In this document: in pieces, positions 8,261 to 18,049 of the stretch
Layout of the letters: the number at the start of each line of letters is the position of its first letter
Position numbering within the stretch: the stretch's first letter is position 1
Assembly: GCA_016471375.1 (NCBI GenBank)
Contig: WGLZ01000005.1
Coordinates: forward strand, 1 to 47,204
Direction: 5' to 3'
Source: Cyanobacteria bacterium RI_101
Lineage (GTDB): Bacteria; Cyanobacteriota; Cyanobacteriia; Cyanobacteriales; Microcystaceae
DNA length: 47,204 nt
Translations under genes and position numbers: made by a program
The notes under the pieces: generated by a model
Told to the model about the DNA's origin: nothing
Seen by the model: the letters and a program-made list of their open reading frames with translations, nothing else
Databases searched by the model: none

Positions 8261-10900
8261 ATGAGTTTTGTTGGTCTCCATATCCACAGCGACTACAGCC
8301 TTCTAGACGGCGCTTCCCAACTGCCGGATTTGGTGGAGCGGGCAGTGGAATTGGGAATGCCCGCCATCGCCCTGACGGATCACGGGGTCATGTACGGCGC
8401 CATCGAATTGATTAAAGTCTGCCGCGCCAAGGGAATTAAGCCCATCATCGGCAACGAAATGTACGTGATCAACGGCGATATTGAAATCAATAAACGCCAT
8501 CGGCGCTTTCATCAGGTAGTTCTGGCGAAAAATACCCAGGGCTATAAAAATTTAGTTAAACTCACCACCATTTCTAACTTAAAGGGCATTCAAGGCTCCG
8601 GCATTTTCGCCCGTCCTTGTATTAACAAAGAGTTATTATCCCAATATAAAGAAGGCTTAATCGTCACCAGCGCCTGTTTGGGAGGAGAAGCGCCCCAGGC
8701 GATTTTGGCGGGAGATTTGGAGCGGGCTAAACAGGTGGCCCAGTGGTATAAAAACGAATTTGGAGACGATTATTATCTGGAAATTCAAGACCACGGCTCC
8801 GTGGAAGACCGTTTGGTGAATGTTAATTTGGTGCGTATCGCCCAGGAGTTGGGGATTAAAGTCATCGCCACCAACGATTCCCATTTTATCTCCTGTCACG
8901 ACGTCGAAGCCCACGACGCGCTTTTATGTATTCAAACCGGGAAATTAATCACCGAGGACAAGCGCCTCCGCTACAGCGGCACGGAGTATTTAAAATCCGT
9001 CGAGGAAATGCGCTTATTATTCCGGGATCATTTGCCGGAAGACGTCATTGAAACGGCGCTGGCTAATACCCTGGAAGTGGCGGAAAAGGTGGAAGCCTAT
9101 CATATTTTGGGGGAACCCCGCATTCCTAATTATCCCGTGCCGCCCAATTACAGCGCCGATAGTTATGTGGAGGAAATCGCCTGGGGCGGTCTCCTAGAGC
9201 GCCTGAAATGTCGAGCGAGGGCGGAAGTTCCCGAAGTTTACAAGCAGCGCCTAGAGTACGAGCTGAAAATGCTCCAGAAAATGGGCTTTTGCACCTATTT
9301 TTTAGTGGTTTGGGACTATATCAAATACGCCAGGGATCACGATATTCCGGTGGGGCCGGGGCGGGGATCGGCGGCGGGGTCTTTGGTGGCCTACGCCATG
9401 CGCATCACGAATATTGACCCTGTCCACCATGGCCTCCTCTTCGAGCGCTTTCTCAACCCGGAACGGAAATCCATGCCCGACGTGGATACGGATTTTTGTA
9501 TCGAGCGCCGGGACGAGATGATCCAGTATGTGACGGAGAAATACGGCGAAGCCAATGTGGCCCAAATTATTACCTTTAACCGCATGACCTCCAAGGCGGT
9601 TTTAAAAGATGTTGCCCGGGTGTTGGATATCGCCTATTCGGAATCGGACAAAATGGCCAAACTGATTCCCGTTTCCCGAGGCAAGCCGACTAAGTTAAAG
9701 GTGATGATCTCCGACCAAACCCCGGAGCCTCTCTTTAAAGCCCGTTACGACAGCGATCCCGAAGTCCGGCGCTGGGTGGATATGGCCATTCGTATCGAGG
9801 GGACTAACAAAACCTTCGGGGTTCACGCCGCCGGGGTGGTGATTTCCTCGGAACCCTTAGATGAAATTGTCCCTTTGCAAAAGAATAACGACGGCGCCGT
9901 GATTACCCAGTATTTTATGGAGGATTTGGAGTCCCTGGGTCTGTTGAAAATGGACTTTTTGGGGCTGAAAAACCTCACCACTTTGGAAAGAGCGAGAGAA
10001 CTGATTAAACAAAACCGGGGCGTGGAGTTAGATCTAGACCAATTGCCTCTAGATGAGCGCAAAGCCCTGCAAATTATCGCCAAGGGCGCGACTAAAAAAC
10101 TGCCGGAGGATATTAAGAAAACCCATAAGCTTTTAGAAAACGGGGATTTGGAAGGCATTTTCCAACTGGAATCCCAAGGGATGAAACAAATCGTTAAAGA
10201 CCTAAAACCCTCCGGTATTGAAGATATTTCTTCCATTTTGGCGCTCTACCGACCGGGGCCTCTAGACGCCGGGTTGATTCCCATTTTTATTAACCGCAAA
10301 CACGGCCGGGAAGCCATCACCTACGAGCATCCCTTGCTGGAGAAAATTCTCAACGAAACCTATGGGGTTTTGGTCTATCAAGAGCAAATTATGAAAATGG
10401 CCCAGGATCTAGCGGGCTATTCCCTAGGGGAGGCGGATCTCCTGCGGCGGGCCATGGGTAAAAAGAAAGCCTCGGAGATGCAGAAACACCAACAAATTTT
10501 TATCGACGGCTCCACCAAAAACGGCGTCCCCACCCGCGTCGCCGCCCATTTATTCGAGCAAATGGTCAAGTTCGCCGAATATTGTTTAACCGGCGACACC
10601 TTAGTTTTAACCCGAGAATACGGCGCTCTGCCCTTGGCCAAAATCGTGGCCGAGGAAATTAACTGCTCTGTTTACAGCGTTAACGCCCAGGGAGAACTTT
10701 ATCCCCAACCCATCGCCCAATGGCACGACCGGGGACTTCAGGAAGTCTTTGAATATGAACTGGATAGTGGGGAAATTATCCAAGCTACGGCGGAGCATCA
10801 GTTTTTAACCGCCGACGGCGAAATGCTCCCGATCCAAGAAATTTTTGAGCGGGGCCTAGCGTTGCAAACCTTTCCCAATCAGACCCAAACCCATGATTAA
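8261..10900 (+). CDS. dnaE: DNA polymerase III alpha subunit, N-terminal half with split intein N-fragment
   Basis: Encodes the first part of the replicative polymerase. The PHP domain starts at [16 protein letters not shown], and the catalytic palm includes [15 protein letters not shown] and PDVDTDF. After residue 774 (AEY) the protein continues as a 105-residue N-intein that starts with CLTGDT and contains the block B motif TAEHQFLT. The DnaE-C half, preceded by IntC, must be encoded elsewhere; it is not in this window. Trans-splicing then rebuilds the polymerase, as established for Synechocystis and Nostoc. The stop overlaps the queC start by 8 bases. Confidence 0.95.
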   Translation: MSFVGLHIHSDYSLLDGASQLPDLVERAVELGMPAIALTDHGVMYGAIELIKVCRAKGIKPIIGNEMYVINGDIEINKRHRRFHQVVLAKNTQGYKNLVKLTTISNLKGIQGSGIFARPCINKELLSQYKEGLIVTSACLGGEAPQAILAGDLERAKQVAQWYKNEFGDDYYLEIQDHGSVEDRLVNVNLVRIAQELGIKVIATNDSHFISCHDVEAHDALLCIQTGKLITEDKRLRYSGTEYLKSVEEMRLLFRDHLPEDVIETALANTLEVAEKVEAYHILGEPRIPNYPVPPNYSADSYVEEIAWGGLLERLKCRARAEVPEVYKQRLEYELKMLQKMGFCTYFLVVWDYIKYARDHDIPVGPGRGSAAGSLVAYAMRITNIDPVHHGLLFERFLNPERKSMPDVDTDFCIERRDEMIQYVTEKYGEANVAQIITFNRMTSKAVLKDVARVLDIAYSESDKMAKLIPVSRGKPTKLKVMISDQTPEPLFKARYDSDPEVRRWVDMAIRIEGTNKTFGVHAAGVVISSEPLDEIVPLQKNNDGAVITQYFMEDLESLGLLKMDFLGLKNLTTLERARELIKQNRGVELDLDQLPLDERKALQIIAKGATKKLPEDIKKTHKLLENGDLEGIFQLESQGMKQIVKDLKPSGIEDISSILALYRPGPLDAGLIPIFINRKHGREAITYEHPLLEKILNETYGVLVYQEQIMKMAQDLAGYSLGEADLLRRAMGKKKASEMQKHQQIFIDGSTKNGVPTRVAAHLFEQMVKFAEYCLTGDTLVLTREYGALPLAKIVAEEINCSVYSVNAQGELYPQPIAQWHDRGLQEVFEYELDSGEIIQATAEHQFLTADGEMLPIQEIFERGLALQTFPNQTQTHD
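10583..10897 (+). other. DnaE split intein N-fragment (IntN)
   Basis: The 105 codons from Cys775 of DnaE-N to the stop form the N-fragment of the cyanobacterial DnaE split intein. Cys1 and the -3 to -1 extein residues AEY are canonical. Block A is CLTGDTLVL and block B TAEHQFLT with its conserved His. The natively charged tail, expected to bind IntC, ends FPNQTQTHD. Length is close to the Npu and Ssp fragments. Confidence 0.93.
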
Positions 10901-11603
10901 GCCCGAGCAACCCAAAGCCGTCGTCCTCCTCTCCGGGGGGCTGGATTCCGCCACCGCGGCCGCCATGGCCCAGCGCCGGGGTTACGAAGTGTTAGCCCTC
11001 TCCTTCAATTACGGCCAGCGCCACCAGCGAGAGTTAGAAGCCGCCGGGGAAATCGTTGAAAGTCTCCAAATTCGGCGCCATTTCACCATCGATCTAGACC
11101 TAGCCCAGTGGGGCGGCTCCTCTTTAACGGACGTTACTCAAGAAATCCCCCAATCCGGTTTAGACCCCAGTCAAATTCCCTCCACCTACGTGCCGGGGCG
11201 GAACACCATCTTTATCGCCTTGGGGTTGAGCCTAGCGGAGGCCCAGGGCGCCACTGCGGTATTTCTGGGGATTAACGCCCTAGACTATTCAGGCTATCCC
11301 GACTGTCGCCCGGATTACCTCGCGGCCTACCAACAGTTGGCCCGACTCTCCTCCAAAGTCGGGGTGGAAGGCAGACCCATTGAATTGATTGCGCCCTTGA
11401 TTGAATTAAGCAAAGTGGAAATTGTTCAACAGGCGCTAGCGCTAGGGGTGCCCATTGAAAAAACTTGGTCTTGTTATTTAGGCGACGCCGAACCCTGCGG
11501 CCGTTGCGATTCCTGCCGTCTCCGGGATCAGGCGCTCGTCGCGGCGGGGTGTTCCCATTTAGCCAGCGCCTACGCCCAAGCCTCCTTTGCCCAAGACGAG
11601 TAA
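10893..11603 (+). CDS. queC: 7-cyano-7-deazaguanine synthase
   Basis: Converts 7-carboxy-7-deazaguanine to preQ0 using ATP and ammonia, a step in queuosine and deazapurine biosynthesis. The ATP-pyrophosphatase motif [13 protein letters not shown] lies at residues 14-26 and the C-terminal zinc site CGRCDSC near 204-210, after SCYLGDAEP. The 236-residue length is normal. ATG 10893 lies inside the last codons of dnaE, giving an 8-base overlap that suggests translational coupling to the polymerase half-gene. Confidence 0.93.
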   Translation: MIKPEQPKAVVLLSGGLDSATAAAMAQRRGYEVLALSFNYGQRHQRELEAAGEIVESLQIRRHFTIDLDLAQWGGSSLTDVTQEIPQSGLDPSQIPSTYVPGRNTIFIALGLSLAEAQGATAVFLGINALDYSGYPDCRPDYLAAYQQLARLSSKVGVEGRPIELIAPLIELSKVEIVQQALALGVPIEKTWSCYLGDAEPCGRCDSCRLRDQALVAAGCSHLASAYAQASFAQDE

Positions 11604-11624
11604 AGATTTGTGACGGTTAATCGG

Positions 11625-11645
11625 CGGCGCCGACCGTCGGCGCTA
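11625..11645 (+). terminator. GC-rich hairpin after queC
   Basis: GCGCCGA (11627-11633) pairs perfectly with TCGGCGC (11637-11643) around a 3-nt loop. There is no T-tract, so termination is uncertain. It may equally be one of the GGCGCC-type repeats of this genome. Confidence 0.3.
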
Positions 11646-11709
11646 AGGTGAAAGGCGGCGCGACCCTTGACCATTAAACTCTTTTCGCGTTGACACGGAA
11701 ATAGACATT

Positions 11710-12471
11710 ATGAGTTTTCAGTACATCAACAAATTAATTACGCCCGAAAAAGTCGATCAATTTTTACAACTGGTCGATTTGGCCGCCGGCGCCGGTAAGG
11801 TAACGAGCAATGTCTTTGACATTAGCGACAAACTGAATAATAGTCAGCCGATGAACTTGTGCGTCCAGGCGGTTCAGCGAGATCCGGTTTCGGCGCGGCT
11901 GGTGGAAGAAAGGTTCGTGGGGGAACCCTACGACTTAGCGGCCCTGCTAAAGTTGCCCAAGGAATCCCTCGGCGGAACCTACGCCAGAGTTTTGAACGCC
12001 CTGGGCTACGATCCCCAATTTTACCGGACTCCCGCGACGTTTAATTCCGACGCGGAGTATATTTCCTATCGCGTTTATAAAACCCATGATATCCACCATA
12101 TCTTGACAGGGTTTTCCTTAGATAACCTGGGGGAATTGGGCGTCATTTCCGTGACCGCCGCCCAGATCCGCTTCCCGGCTTTTTGCTTTTTGGATTTGTT
12201 AACCCTGATGGGGAAATTCTTTATGTCGGATCGGCTCCATAACGACGATTTAAGCGTGGAAGAAGAAGCGAAAACCCTGCGCTATTCTTTAGAATTAATC
12301 GCTCAAGGACTCCAGATGGGGCAAGCGGCTAAACCCTTATTCCCAATTAAATGGGAGGAAGGCATGGAGCGCTCCCTGAAGGAATGGCGGGAGGAGTTAA
12401 AGATTGAGCCGGCGCTGGAAGGCCCCTACAGTTGGTATAAAAACCCTAGACTCCTGGCGGCGCTGGCGTAA
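11710..12471 (+). CDS. Coq4-family protein
   Basis: The 253-residue protein carries the Coq4 hallmark HDIHHILTGF...E (His-Asp-x-x-His with a downstream Glu, near residues 129-145), a proposed metal/lipid site. In mitochondria Coq4 acts in ubiquinone synthesis. Cyanobacteria make plastoquinone instead, and the role of their Coq4-like proteins is not established, so any quinone role is inference. There is no signal peptide. The TTGACC and TTGACA-like boxes about 40 bases upstream could belong to its own promoter. It converges with the lptF-like gene. Confidence 0.8.
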   Translation: MSFQYINKLITPEKVDQFLQLVDLAAGAGKVTSNVFDISDKLNNSQPMNLCVQAVQRDPVSARLVEERFVGEPYDLAALLKLPKESLGGTYARVLNALGYDPQFYRTPATFNSDAEYISYRVYKTHDIHHILTGFSLDNLGELGVISVTAAQIRFPAFCFLDLLTLMGKFFMSDRLHNDDLSVEEEAKTLRYSLELIAQGLQMGQAAKPLFPIKWEEGMERSLKEWREELKIEPALEGPYSWYKNPRLLAALA

Positions 12472-12522
12472 GTCTCTGCAAGTCTATCCGTTCTCCCCCC
12501 AGGGAACGCGCTCCCAGCCAAA

Positions 12523-13698
12523 CTAGCGCAGGCGGGCGGACTGAATCAGCAAAAGACTCCCCGCCGTTAACCCCAGTAAATTCGGCGCCCAAGCCGCTAA
12601 AAAGGGACTTAAGATCCCCCAAATCCCAAGGGATTCGCTTAAAAAAGAGAGGAGATAGTAAGAAAAAATTAAGCCCACACAGATCCCAAAACTGGTGGCT
12701 TTGTTGGTGTTTTGGGGTCTAACGCCAATGGCGGCGCCGACTAGACCAAAGACTAAACAAACAAAGGGCAGGGAAATTTTGGACTGGATACGCACCTCTA
12801 ATTTCCGCACTTTTTTGGGATCGGCGCTGAGGCGGATCACCTCTAGATAGCGTTGGGCTTGACCAATGTTCATTTCCCCGTCTCCCCGGTCCCGGGTGGC
12901 GAAATCCAACGGCGCTCTCGGTAGGGCTAATTGTTGATGTTTGAAGCGGACAATATTGCGGTAGGAGCCGTCCGGCGCGATGACGTAAACGGTGCCGTTA
13001 TAGAAATCCCAAGTATTTTCTTTGATATTCCAAGTCGCGGATTGGGCGGTCAGGACTTGATTCACCCCGGCCTGGGAGCGGTCCAAAATCGTCAAGCGCC
13101 GCATTTCCTGACCGTTAAATTCTTCGGCGTAAAAGAGCCGGGTTAGGATAGTTTGCTCCTGACCGTCCGGTTGACGGATTTTTCCATACTCCGGGTAAAT
13201 AATATTGGATTGTTGAGCGGGGGGACGATCCTGATTCACCGCCCGCTCTAAGGTCGCTAGGGCTTCGTAGCTGGCCGCCGGCGCCACCTGATCGTTAAAG
13301 AGAAAGGCGACGCCGGTAATCAAGAGGCTAAACAACAGCGCCGGCAGGACAAGCCGATAGACGCTAACCCCCAAACTACGAAGGGCGATAATTTCGCTAT
13401 CGCTGGAGAGACGGCTGTAGGCCATTAAGCTGGCCAAGAGGCTGGACATGGGGAAGGCCAGAACCACGAAGGCCGGTAGGCGCAAAACAAGGATTTTTAC
13501 CGCAATCCCCAGGGGCAACCCCGATTCTGTGACCCGCCGCACGAGATCAAAGAGGGTGCCGATGGACAGCGCCAGGGAGCTAAACAGACCCATGCCGAAG
13601 AGGAAGGGCAGAAGCAACTCCCAAAAAATATAGCGATCCATCACCGAGGGACCGGGCAAATTAAAAAACAAACGGCGGCGGGGAAGACTAAGGGCCAT
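12523..13698 (-). CDS. LptF/LptG-family permease (YjgP/YjgQ)
   Basis: Inner-membrane component of the lipopolysaccharide export ABC transporter. The first helices include MDRYIFWELLLPFLFGMGLF, a periplasmic beta-jellyroll-like middle region spans about residues 130-290, and three helices close the protein (FVCLVFGLVGAAIG and following). The 391-residue length fits the family. In cyanobacteria a single such permease often stands in for the LptF/LptG pair (family knowledge). MALSLPRRR may be extra; MDRYIF at residue 20 is the other plausible start. It is the third gene of the lptA-lptB-permease set. Confidence 0.88.
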   Translation of the reverse strand: MALSLPRRRLFFNLPGPSVMDRYIFWELLLPFLFGMGLFSSLALSIGTLFDLVRRVTESGLPLGIAVKILVLRLPAFVVLAFPMSSLLASLMAYSRLSSDSEIIALRSLGVSVYRLVLPALLFSLLITGVAFLFNDQVAPAASYEALATLERAVNQDRPPAQQSNIIYPEYGKIRQPDGQEQTILTRLFYAEEFNGQEMRRLTILDRSQAGVNQVLTAQSATWNIKENTWDFYNGTVYVIAPDGSYRNIVRFKHQQLALPRAPLDFATRDRGDGEMNIGQAQRYLEVIRLSADPKKVRKLEVRIQSKISLPFVCLVFGLVGAAIGVRPQNTNKATSFGICVGLIFSYYLLSFLSESLGIWGILSPFLAAWAPNLLGLTAGSLLLIQSARLR

Positions 13699-13729
13699 TA
13701 CAATCGGGGGTTCGGAGACGGAAAAGATT

Positions 13730-13785
13730 GGGTTTTATCCCCCCTAGTCCCCCTTAGAAAAGGGAATTTAGGGGGTTTAACCGAG
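13730..13785. repeat. CCCCCTA...TAGGGGG inverted repeat
   Basis: CCCCCCTAGTCCCCCTT and AAGGGAATTTAGGGGG form an imperfect inverted repeat between the permease and lptB. Similar CCCCCTAAATCCCCC blocks occur at 22448-22600. These are common dispersed repeats in cyanobacteria. Here it could also act as an intra-operon hairpin. Confidence 0.55.
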
Positions 13786-13812
13786 AGAGCCGGAGGGTGG
13801 ATCAACATTTTG

Positions 13813-14541
13813 TTAAAACTGAAAGTTTTCCCCTAGATAATATTGACGAACTAGAGGATTGTCCGAAAGTTCCGCGGCGCTGCCAGAAGCCAAAACTTGA
13901 CCTTCCCGCATAATATAGCCCCGGTCGGTAATAGCCAAAGTTTCCCGCACGTTGTGATCCGTGATTAAAATCCCCATTTCCCGCTCCCGCAGTTGAGCGA
14001 TTAACCCCTGAATTTCCGCCACGGCGATGGGATCGACCCCCGCGAAGGGTTCGTCCAACAGCAAAAACTTGGGGCCGGTCATTCCCACCGCCAGGGCCCG
14101 GGCCAACTCCGTCCGGCGCCGTTCTCCCCCGGAAACCTGAGAACCTTTTGTCCGGGCCACTTTTTCGAGGCGAAACTCCCCTAACAGTTGCCGTAGTCGA
14201 TGTTGGCGCTGGGGAGAAGAGACGCCGGTTTGCTCTAGCGCCAGCAGAATATTTTCCTCGACGCTGAGATGGCGAAAAATACTGGCCTGTTGGGTCAGGT
14301 AGCCAATGCCTAAATGGGCCCGCTCGTTTAAGGGCAAGTGGGTGACGTCCCGCTCATTGAGCCAGACCCGGCCGGGGTTGGGTTTGATTAATCCGGTAGC
14401 GATATAAAAAGTGGTGGTTTTACCGGCGCCGTTGGGGCCCAGGAGACCGACGATTTCCCCGGGATTAACCTGAACGTTGACCCGGTTCACCACGGAGCGC
14501 CGGCCGTATTGTTTGTGGATATTCTCTAAAACCAAGGACAC
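13813..14541 (-). CDS. lptB: LPS export ABC transporter ATP-binding protein
   Basis: Cytosolic ATPase that powers lipopolysaccharide extraction from the inner membrane. Walker A GPNGAGKTTT is near residue 35, the Q-loop region is YLTQQASIFRHLSVEEN, the ABC signature SGGERRRTELARAL is near 138, and Walker B is FLLLDEPFAGVDP followed by the H-loop TDHNVRET. The LSVEEN element and the length of 242 are characteristic of LptB rather than other branched-chain type ATPases. It starts 9 bases after the lptA stop. Confidence 0.92.
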   Translation of the reverse strand: MSLVLENIHKQYGRRSVVNRVNVQVNPGEIVGLLGPNGAGKTTTFYIATGLIKPNPGRVWLNERDVTHLPLNERAHLGIGYLTQQASIFRHLSVEENILLALEQTGVSSPQRQHRLRQLLGEFRLEKVARTKGSQVSGGERRRTELARALAVGMTGPKFLLLDEPFAGVDPIAVAEIQGLIAQLREREMGILITDHNVRETLAITDRGYIMREGQVLASGSAAELSDNPLVRQYYLGENFQF

Positions 14542-14550
14542 GGCGATGGG

Positions 14551-15060
14551 TTAGGGGGCGCTGTTGAGGGGGGGCAGAGGCGGCAAAGCGTCCTCCGGCA
14601 GGGGGCGGGGCCCGACGGGAGCGCCGCCGGACCGCGATTCCTCGCTTTCCTGAACGAGGTAAATGGACTCCACTTGCTGGCTGACTTGGGGGTTGGCCAC
14701 AAAACGTCCTTCGTCAATGAGGTAAGTCATGGTTTCCGCCCGCATACTGTTGCCGTCCTGAAGCACGTAAACATTGCCGCTGAGGACTAACCGGCGCTCT
14801 CGACTAAAATATTGGGCCTGAACCGCGGTGGCCTGCATCTTGCGAGCCGGATAATAAACTTGCACGTTGCCCCTCGCCGTGACCACTCCGGTTTGGGAGT
14901 TGGCTTCCTGAATATCCGAGCGCACCGTCATGGGACTGGACGGCGCTGTTTGCGCCTGAACCGACCGCCAGGGGCGGGCGCTCCAGGTCAGACCTGCCCA
15001 TGCCAATAGCAGAAGGGGTAAAAAACGCCGGATTTGCGAACGGGAAAGACGAAAAGACAT
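14551..15060 (-). CDS. lptA: LptA/OstA-like periplasmic LPS transport protein
   Basis: A signal sequence (FLPLLLLAWAGLTWSARPWRSVQAQ) is followed by an OstA-type beta-jellyroll, with the repeats VTARGNVQVYYPARKMQATAVQAQYF and RLVLSGNVYVLQDGNSMRAETMTYLID. It would bridge LPS between the inner-membrane transporter and the outer membrane. At 169 residues it is short for cyanobacterial OstA-like proteins and ends in a proline-rich tail. It is first in an operon with lptB and the permease, which supports the assignment. Confidence 0.85.
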   Translation of the reverse strand: MSFRLSRSQIRRFLPLLLLAWAGLTWSARPWRSVQAQTAPSSPMTVRSDIQEANSQTGVVTARGNVQVYYPARKMQATAVQAQYFSRERRLVLSGNVYVLQDGNSMRAETMTYLIDEGRFVANPQVSQQVESIYLVQESEESRSGGAPVGPRPLPEDALPPLPPLNSAP

Positions 15061-15263
15061 AACGAGAGCCGGAAAGCGACTGCTTTTTGAGTATATCGGA
15101 TCAACGGCGGGCTTCGAGGCTCTAGACGGAGACCGGCGCTAAAAGTTACCGCCCCGTCCACATGGAAACAGTTCGCGTCCTCAAAATCTGATAACTGGTC
15201 TCTGATATCTGATATCTGAATCGAGCCTGCTAGAATAAGGTCTTGCTTTTTTCCCCGCGCCCC

Positions 15264-16706
15264 ATGACTCATCCCCTCCTCAACAACCGCTACCAAATCC
15301 TAGAAACTCTAGGCCGGGGCGGCTTTGGGGAAACGTTTTTGGCGGTGGACACCCACATGCCCTCCGCCCGGCGCTGTGTGATCAAACTCCTTAAACCCGT
15401 CATCGAAGGCCCCGAAATTCCCCAGTGGCTACAGGATCGTTTTCAACGGGAAGCCGCCACCCTGGAGGAGTTGGGGGAAAATCATTCCCAAATTCCCCGC
15501 CTCTACGCTTACTTCAGCGAAGGGGGCAATTTTTACCTCGTGCAGGAATGGATCGAGGGCGCGACCCTAACCCAACTTCAGGAGAAACAAGGCAATTTCT
15601 CTTCCGAACAGGTCGAGCGCCTACTGTTAGACCTCCTGCCGGTTTTAAAATTTATCCACCAGCGCCGCATCATTCACCGAGACATCAAACCCGACAACAT
15701 TATTCTGCGCGCCGCCGACAACAAGCCCATTTTGATTGACTTTGGGGTGATTAAAGAAGCCATGGGCACCCTAGTCAATCCCGACGGCAAAAGCGCCTAT
15801 TCCGTGGCGCTGGGCACCCCGGGCTATATGGCCTCGGAGCAGGCCGCCGGACGTCCCGTTTTTTCTAGCGACCTCTACAGTTTGGGGTTAACCGCCATTT
15901 TCTTGCTGACAGGCAAAACGCCCCAATATCTGGAAACCGACGCCCGAACCGGGGAAATTATTTGGCGGGCCTTTGCGCCCCAGGCCGCTCCCGCCCTCTC
16001 GGCGGTGATTGATAAATGTATTCGCTTCCATCCCCGAGATCGTTATCCCTCCGCCAAGGAGGCGCTCATCGCCCTAACCCGTCCGAACACTCCGGTCACG
16101 CCCCCCACCCAGGTGGTTCGCCCCGTTCCCCTGCCGGAGCGCTCCACCGTTTACCCCGGCAGTAAGTCTCAACTGACGGAAGCGGAACCGGAATCGGAAA
16201 CCTCCCCTTGGATCGCGTGGTTCGCCTTGCCCCTCCTTTTCGGCGCCGTCATTCTCGGCGGCGTTAGCGCCGGTTTTTTCTTCGCCTCCAAGCGCCGAGC
16301 GCCGGCCCCGACTCCAACGCCCCCGGTTTTAGAGACCCCCAGCCCTGACTTAACCCCCATTCCGGCGCTGTCCCCCTCCCCGATATTCACCCCGAGACCC
16401 CGACCTACCCCCACTCCCGACGCCGCGCCCGTCCCGACGCCCCAACCGGAACCCGTCCCGGAAGTTTCCCCCGAACCGTCCCCCCTTTCCTCCCCGGAGC
16501 CGACCCTAGAACCCGAACCCCTCGCCTCCCCCTCTCCCCTTTCCTCTCCGCCTCCCCCGTCCCCCCTTTCTTCCCCGCCTCCCCCGTCCCCCCTTTTCTC
16601 CCCGCCTCCCCCGTCCCCCCTCGCTTCCCCCGCTCTGCCGGACGATCCCCCCAGCCCCGCCGTCAGCCCTCCCGCGCCGCCGCTCCTTAAGAAAAGCGCC
16701 GAATAA
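15264..16706 (+). CDS. Hanks-type Ser/Thr protein kinase, membrane anchored
   Basis: The N-terminal kinase domain carries the glycine loop GRGGFGET (residues 17-24), Lys41, the catalytic HRDIKPDN (138-145) and DFG (159-161), then the activation segment GTPGYMASEQA. A single transmembrane helix lies near 313-340. The remaining 140 residues form an extracytoplasmic Pro/Ser/Thr/Glu tail with three SPPPPSPL repeats. Start M is residue 8 of the open frame, in MTHPLLNNRYQI. It is divergent from lptA. Substrates are unknown. The design, a cytosolic kinase with an external low-complexity sensor or wall-binding tail, is common in cyanobacteria. Confidence 0.92.
   Translation: MTHPLLNNRYQILETLGRGGFGETFLAVDTHMPSARRCVIKLLKPVIEGPEIPQWLQDRFQREAATLEELGENHSQIPRLYAYFSEGGNFYLVQEWIEGATLTQLQEKQGNFSSEQVERLLLDLLPVLKFIHQRRIIHRDIKPDNIILRAADNKPILIDFGVIKEAMGTLVNPDGKSAYSVALGTPGYMASEQAAGRPVFSSDLYSLGLTAIFLLTGKTPQYLETDARTGEIIWRAFAPQAAPALSAVIDKCIRFHPRDRYPSAKEALIALTRPNTPVTPPTQVVRPVPLPERSTVYPGSKSQLTEAEPESETSPWIAWFALPLLFGAVILGGVSAGFFFASKRRAPAPTPTPPVLETPSPDLTPIPALSPSPIFTPRPRPTPTPDAAPVPTPQPEPVPEVSPEPSPLSSPEPTLEPEPLASPSPLSSPPPPSPLSSPPPPSPLFSPPPPSPLASPALPDDPPSPAVSPPAPPLLKKSAE
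16545..16625 (+). repeat. 27-bp tandem repeat, three units, inside the kinase tail
   Basis: Three near-identical units built on CCGCCTCCCCCGTCCCCCC encode SPPPPSPL plus one variable residue each. Being a multiple of three, the array can expand or contract without frameshift. Confidence 0.85.
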
Positions 16707-16789
16707 GAACAAAATATGGGTTATCGCTTCCGGCGCTTAACTTCATTCCCTTGTTTCGGTTCGCGTCAAGTAGGATACACTCATAGACC

Positions 16790-16806
16790 AACCCTAGGAG
16801 TAGGGT
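16790..16806 (+). promoter_or_regulatory. Perfect small hairpin in the glycosyltransferase leader
   Basis: ACCCTA and TAGGGT pair around GGAG, 37 bases before the ATG. A TAGGATACACT box about 20 bases upstream could be a -10 element. Function is unknown. Confidence 0.3.
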
Positions 16807-16842
16807 CGCTGTCCTGGCGTTGACGGAGAAGGATAGGACTTG

Positions 16843-18033
16843 ATGAAAATACTAGTCTTGGCTTGGGAGTTTCCGCCCCGCTTGGTGGGGGGGATTGCCC
16901 GCCATGTGGCGGAACTCTACCCCGAATTGGTGAAACGAGGCCACCAAGTTTCTTTAATTACGGTGGAATTTAACCGAGCGCCGGATTTTGAAGTGGTGGA
17001 AGGCATTCAGGTTTATCGAGTCAAGGTGGCGGAGGGGAACGACTTCTTGCACTGGGTGGCCAATATGAACCAAAGTATGGAGCAGACTAGCCGGAGTTTG
17101 ATCGCCCAAAACGGCGCTTTTGATTTAATTCACGCCCACGACTGGCTGGTGGGAGACGCGGCCATCGCCCTCAAACATCAGTTTAAAATTCCCCTGACGG
17201 TCACCATTCACGCGACGGAATACGGGCGCCATAACGGTTTGTTTAACGACACCCAACGCTATGTGGCCGGCAAAGAAGGGGTCTTAATCTACAACGCCTG
17301 GCGGGTTATTGTCTGTAGCAACTACATGCGTCACGAACTAGAGCGGGCCTTTGGCGCCCCCTGGGACAAAATGGACGTGATTTATAACGGTATCCGCCCA
17401 GACAAAAAAAAACGAGATCCCGGGGTGGATTACCCGGCCTTCCGGCGCCGGTACGCCCTGGAGGAGGAGAAGATTGTTTATTACGTCGGCCGGATGACCT
17501 ACGAAAAAGGGGTTTCCGTTCTGCTGACGGCGGCGCCCCAAGTGCTCCATAAACTTCAGGGGCAGGCTAAATTTGTGATTATCGGCGGCGGCAATACGGA
17601 CCGGCTGAAACAGTTGGCTTGGAATTTGGGCATTTGGGAGCATTGCTTGTTCACGGGTTTTATGTCCGACGAAGATCTGGATAAATTTCAAACCATCGCC
17701 GATTGCGCCGTTTTTCCAAGTTTATATGAACCCTTCGGCATCGTGGCCCTAGAGAGTTTTGCCGCGCGGGTGCCGGTGGTGGTATCCAATACTGGAGGAC
17801 TAGCGGAAGTGGTGCGTCACGGTCACACCGGCATTGTTACTTATACCAACAACCCGGACTCCCTCGCCTGGGGTATTGTGGAGGCGCTGAAAAATCCCGA
17901 ATACGCCCAGACCTTAGTGGACAACGCCTATCGGGAATTAGAACTGCGCTTTAGCTGGGCCAAGTTGGCGGAAGAAACCGAAGCGGTCTATCGGCGGGTG
18001 CTAGCGGAACGGAGCCAAGTGGTTTGGGAATAG
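16843..18033 (+). CDS. GT4-family glycosyltransferase
   Basis: A GT-B fold enzyme opening with MKILVLAWEFPPRLVGGIARHVAEL, the nucleotide-sugar transferase start with the GG loop. The C-terminal half shows VGRMTYEKGV, the acidic ExE-type motif FPSLYEPFGIVALE and the final TGGLAEVV segment. This layout is close to bacterial glycogen-synthase-like and sucrose-synthase-like GT4 proteins. The acceptor cannot be told. There is no membrane segment. ATG 16843 is preceded by GGAGAAGGATAGGA, a good ribosome-binding region; a TTG three bases earlier is less likely. Confidence 0.88.
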   Translation: MKILVLAWEFPPRLVGGIARHVAELYPELVKRGHQVSLITVEFNRAPDFEVVEGIQVYRVKVAEGNDFLHWVANMNQSMEQTSRSLIAQNGAFDLIHAHDWLVGDAAIALKHQFKIPLTVTIHATEYGRHNGLFNDTQRYVAGKEGVLIYNAWRVIVCSNYMRHELERAFGAPWDKMDVIYNGIRPDKKKRDPGVDYPAFRRRYALEEEKIVYYVGRMTYEKGVSVLLTAAPQVLHKLQGQAKFVIIGGGNTDRLKQLAWNLGIWEHCLFTGFMSDEDLDKFQTIADCAVFPSLYEPFGIVALESFAARVPVVVSNTGGLAEVVRHGHTGIVTYTNNPDSLAWGIVEALKNPEYAQTLVDNAYRELELRFSWAKLAEETEAVYRRVLAERSQVVWE

Positions 18034-18049
18034 AAAGGAAGAGAAAACT

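Noticed and set aside
8261-10900. dnaE as a truncated pseudogene
   Set aside because: The missing C-terminal half is explained by a canonical split intein N-fragment with intact Cys1 and block B.
16545-16625. Possible CRISPR or minisatellite outside genes
   Set aside because: The tandem units are in frame inside the kinase's proline-rich tail.
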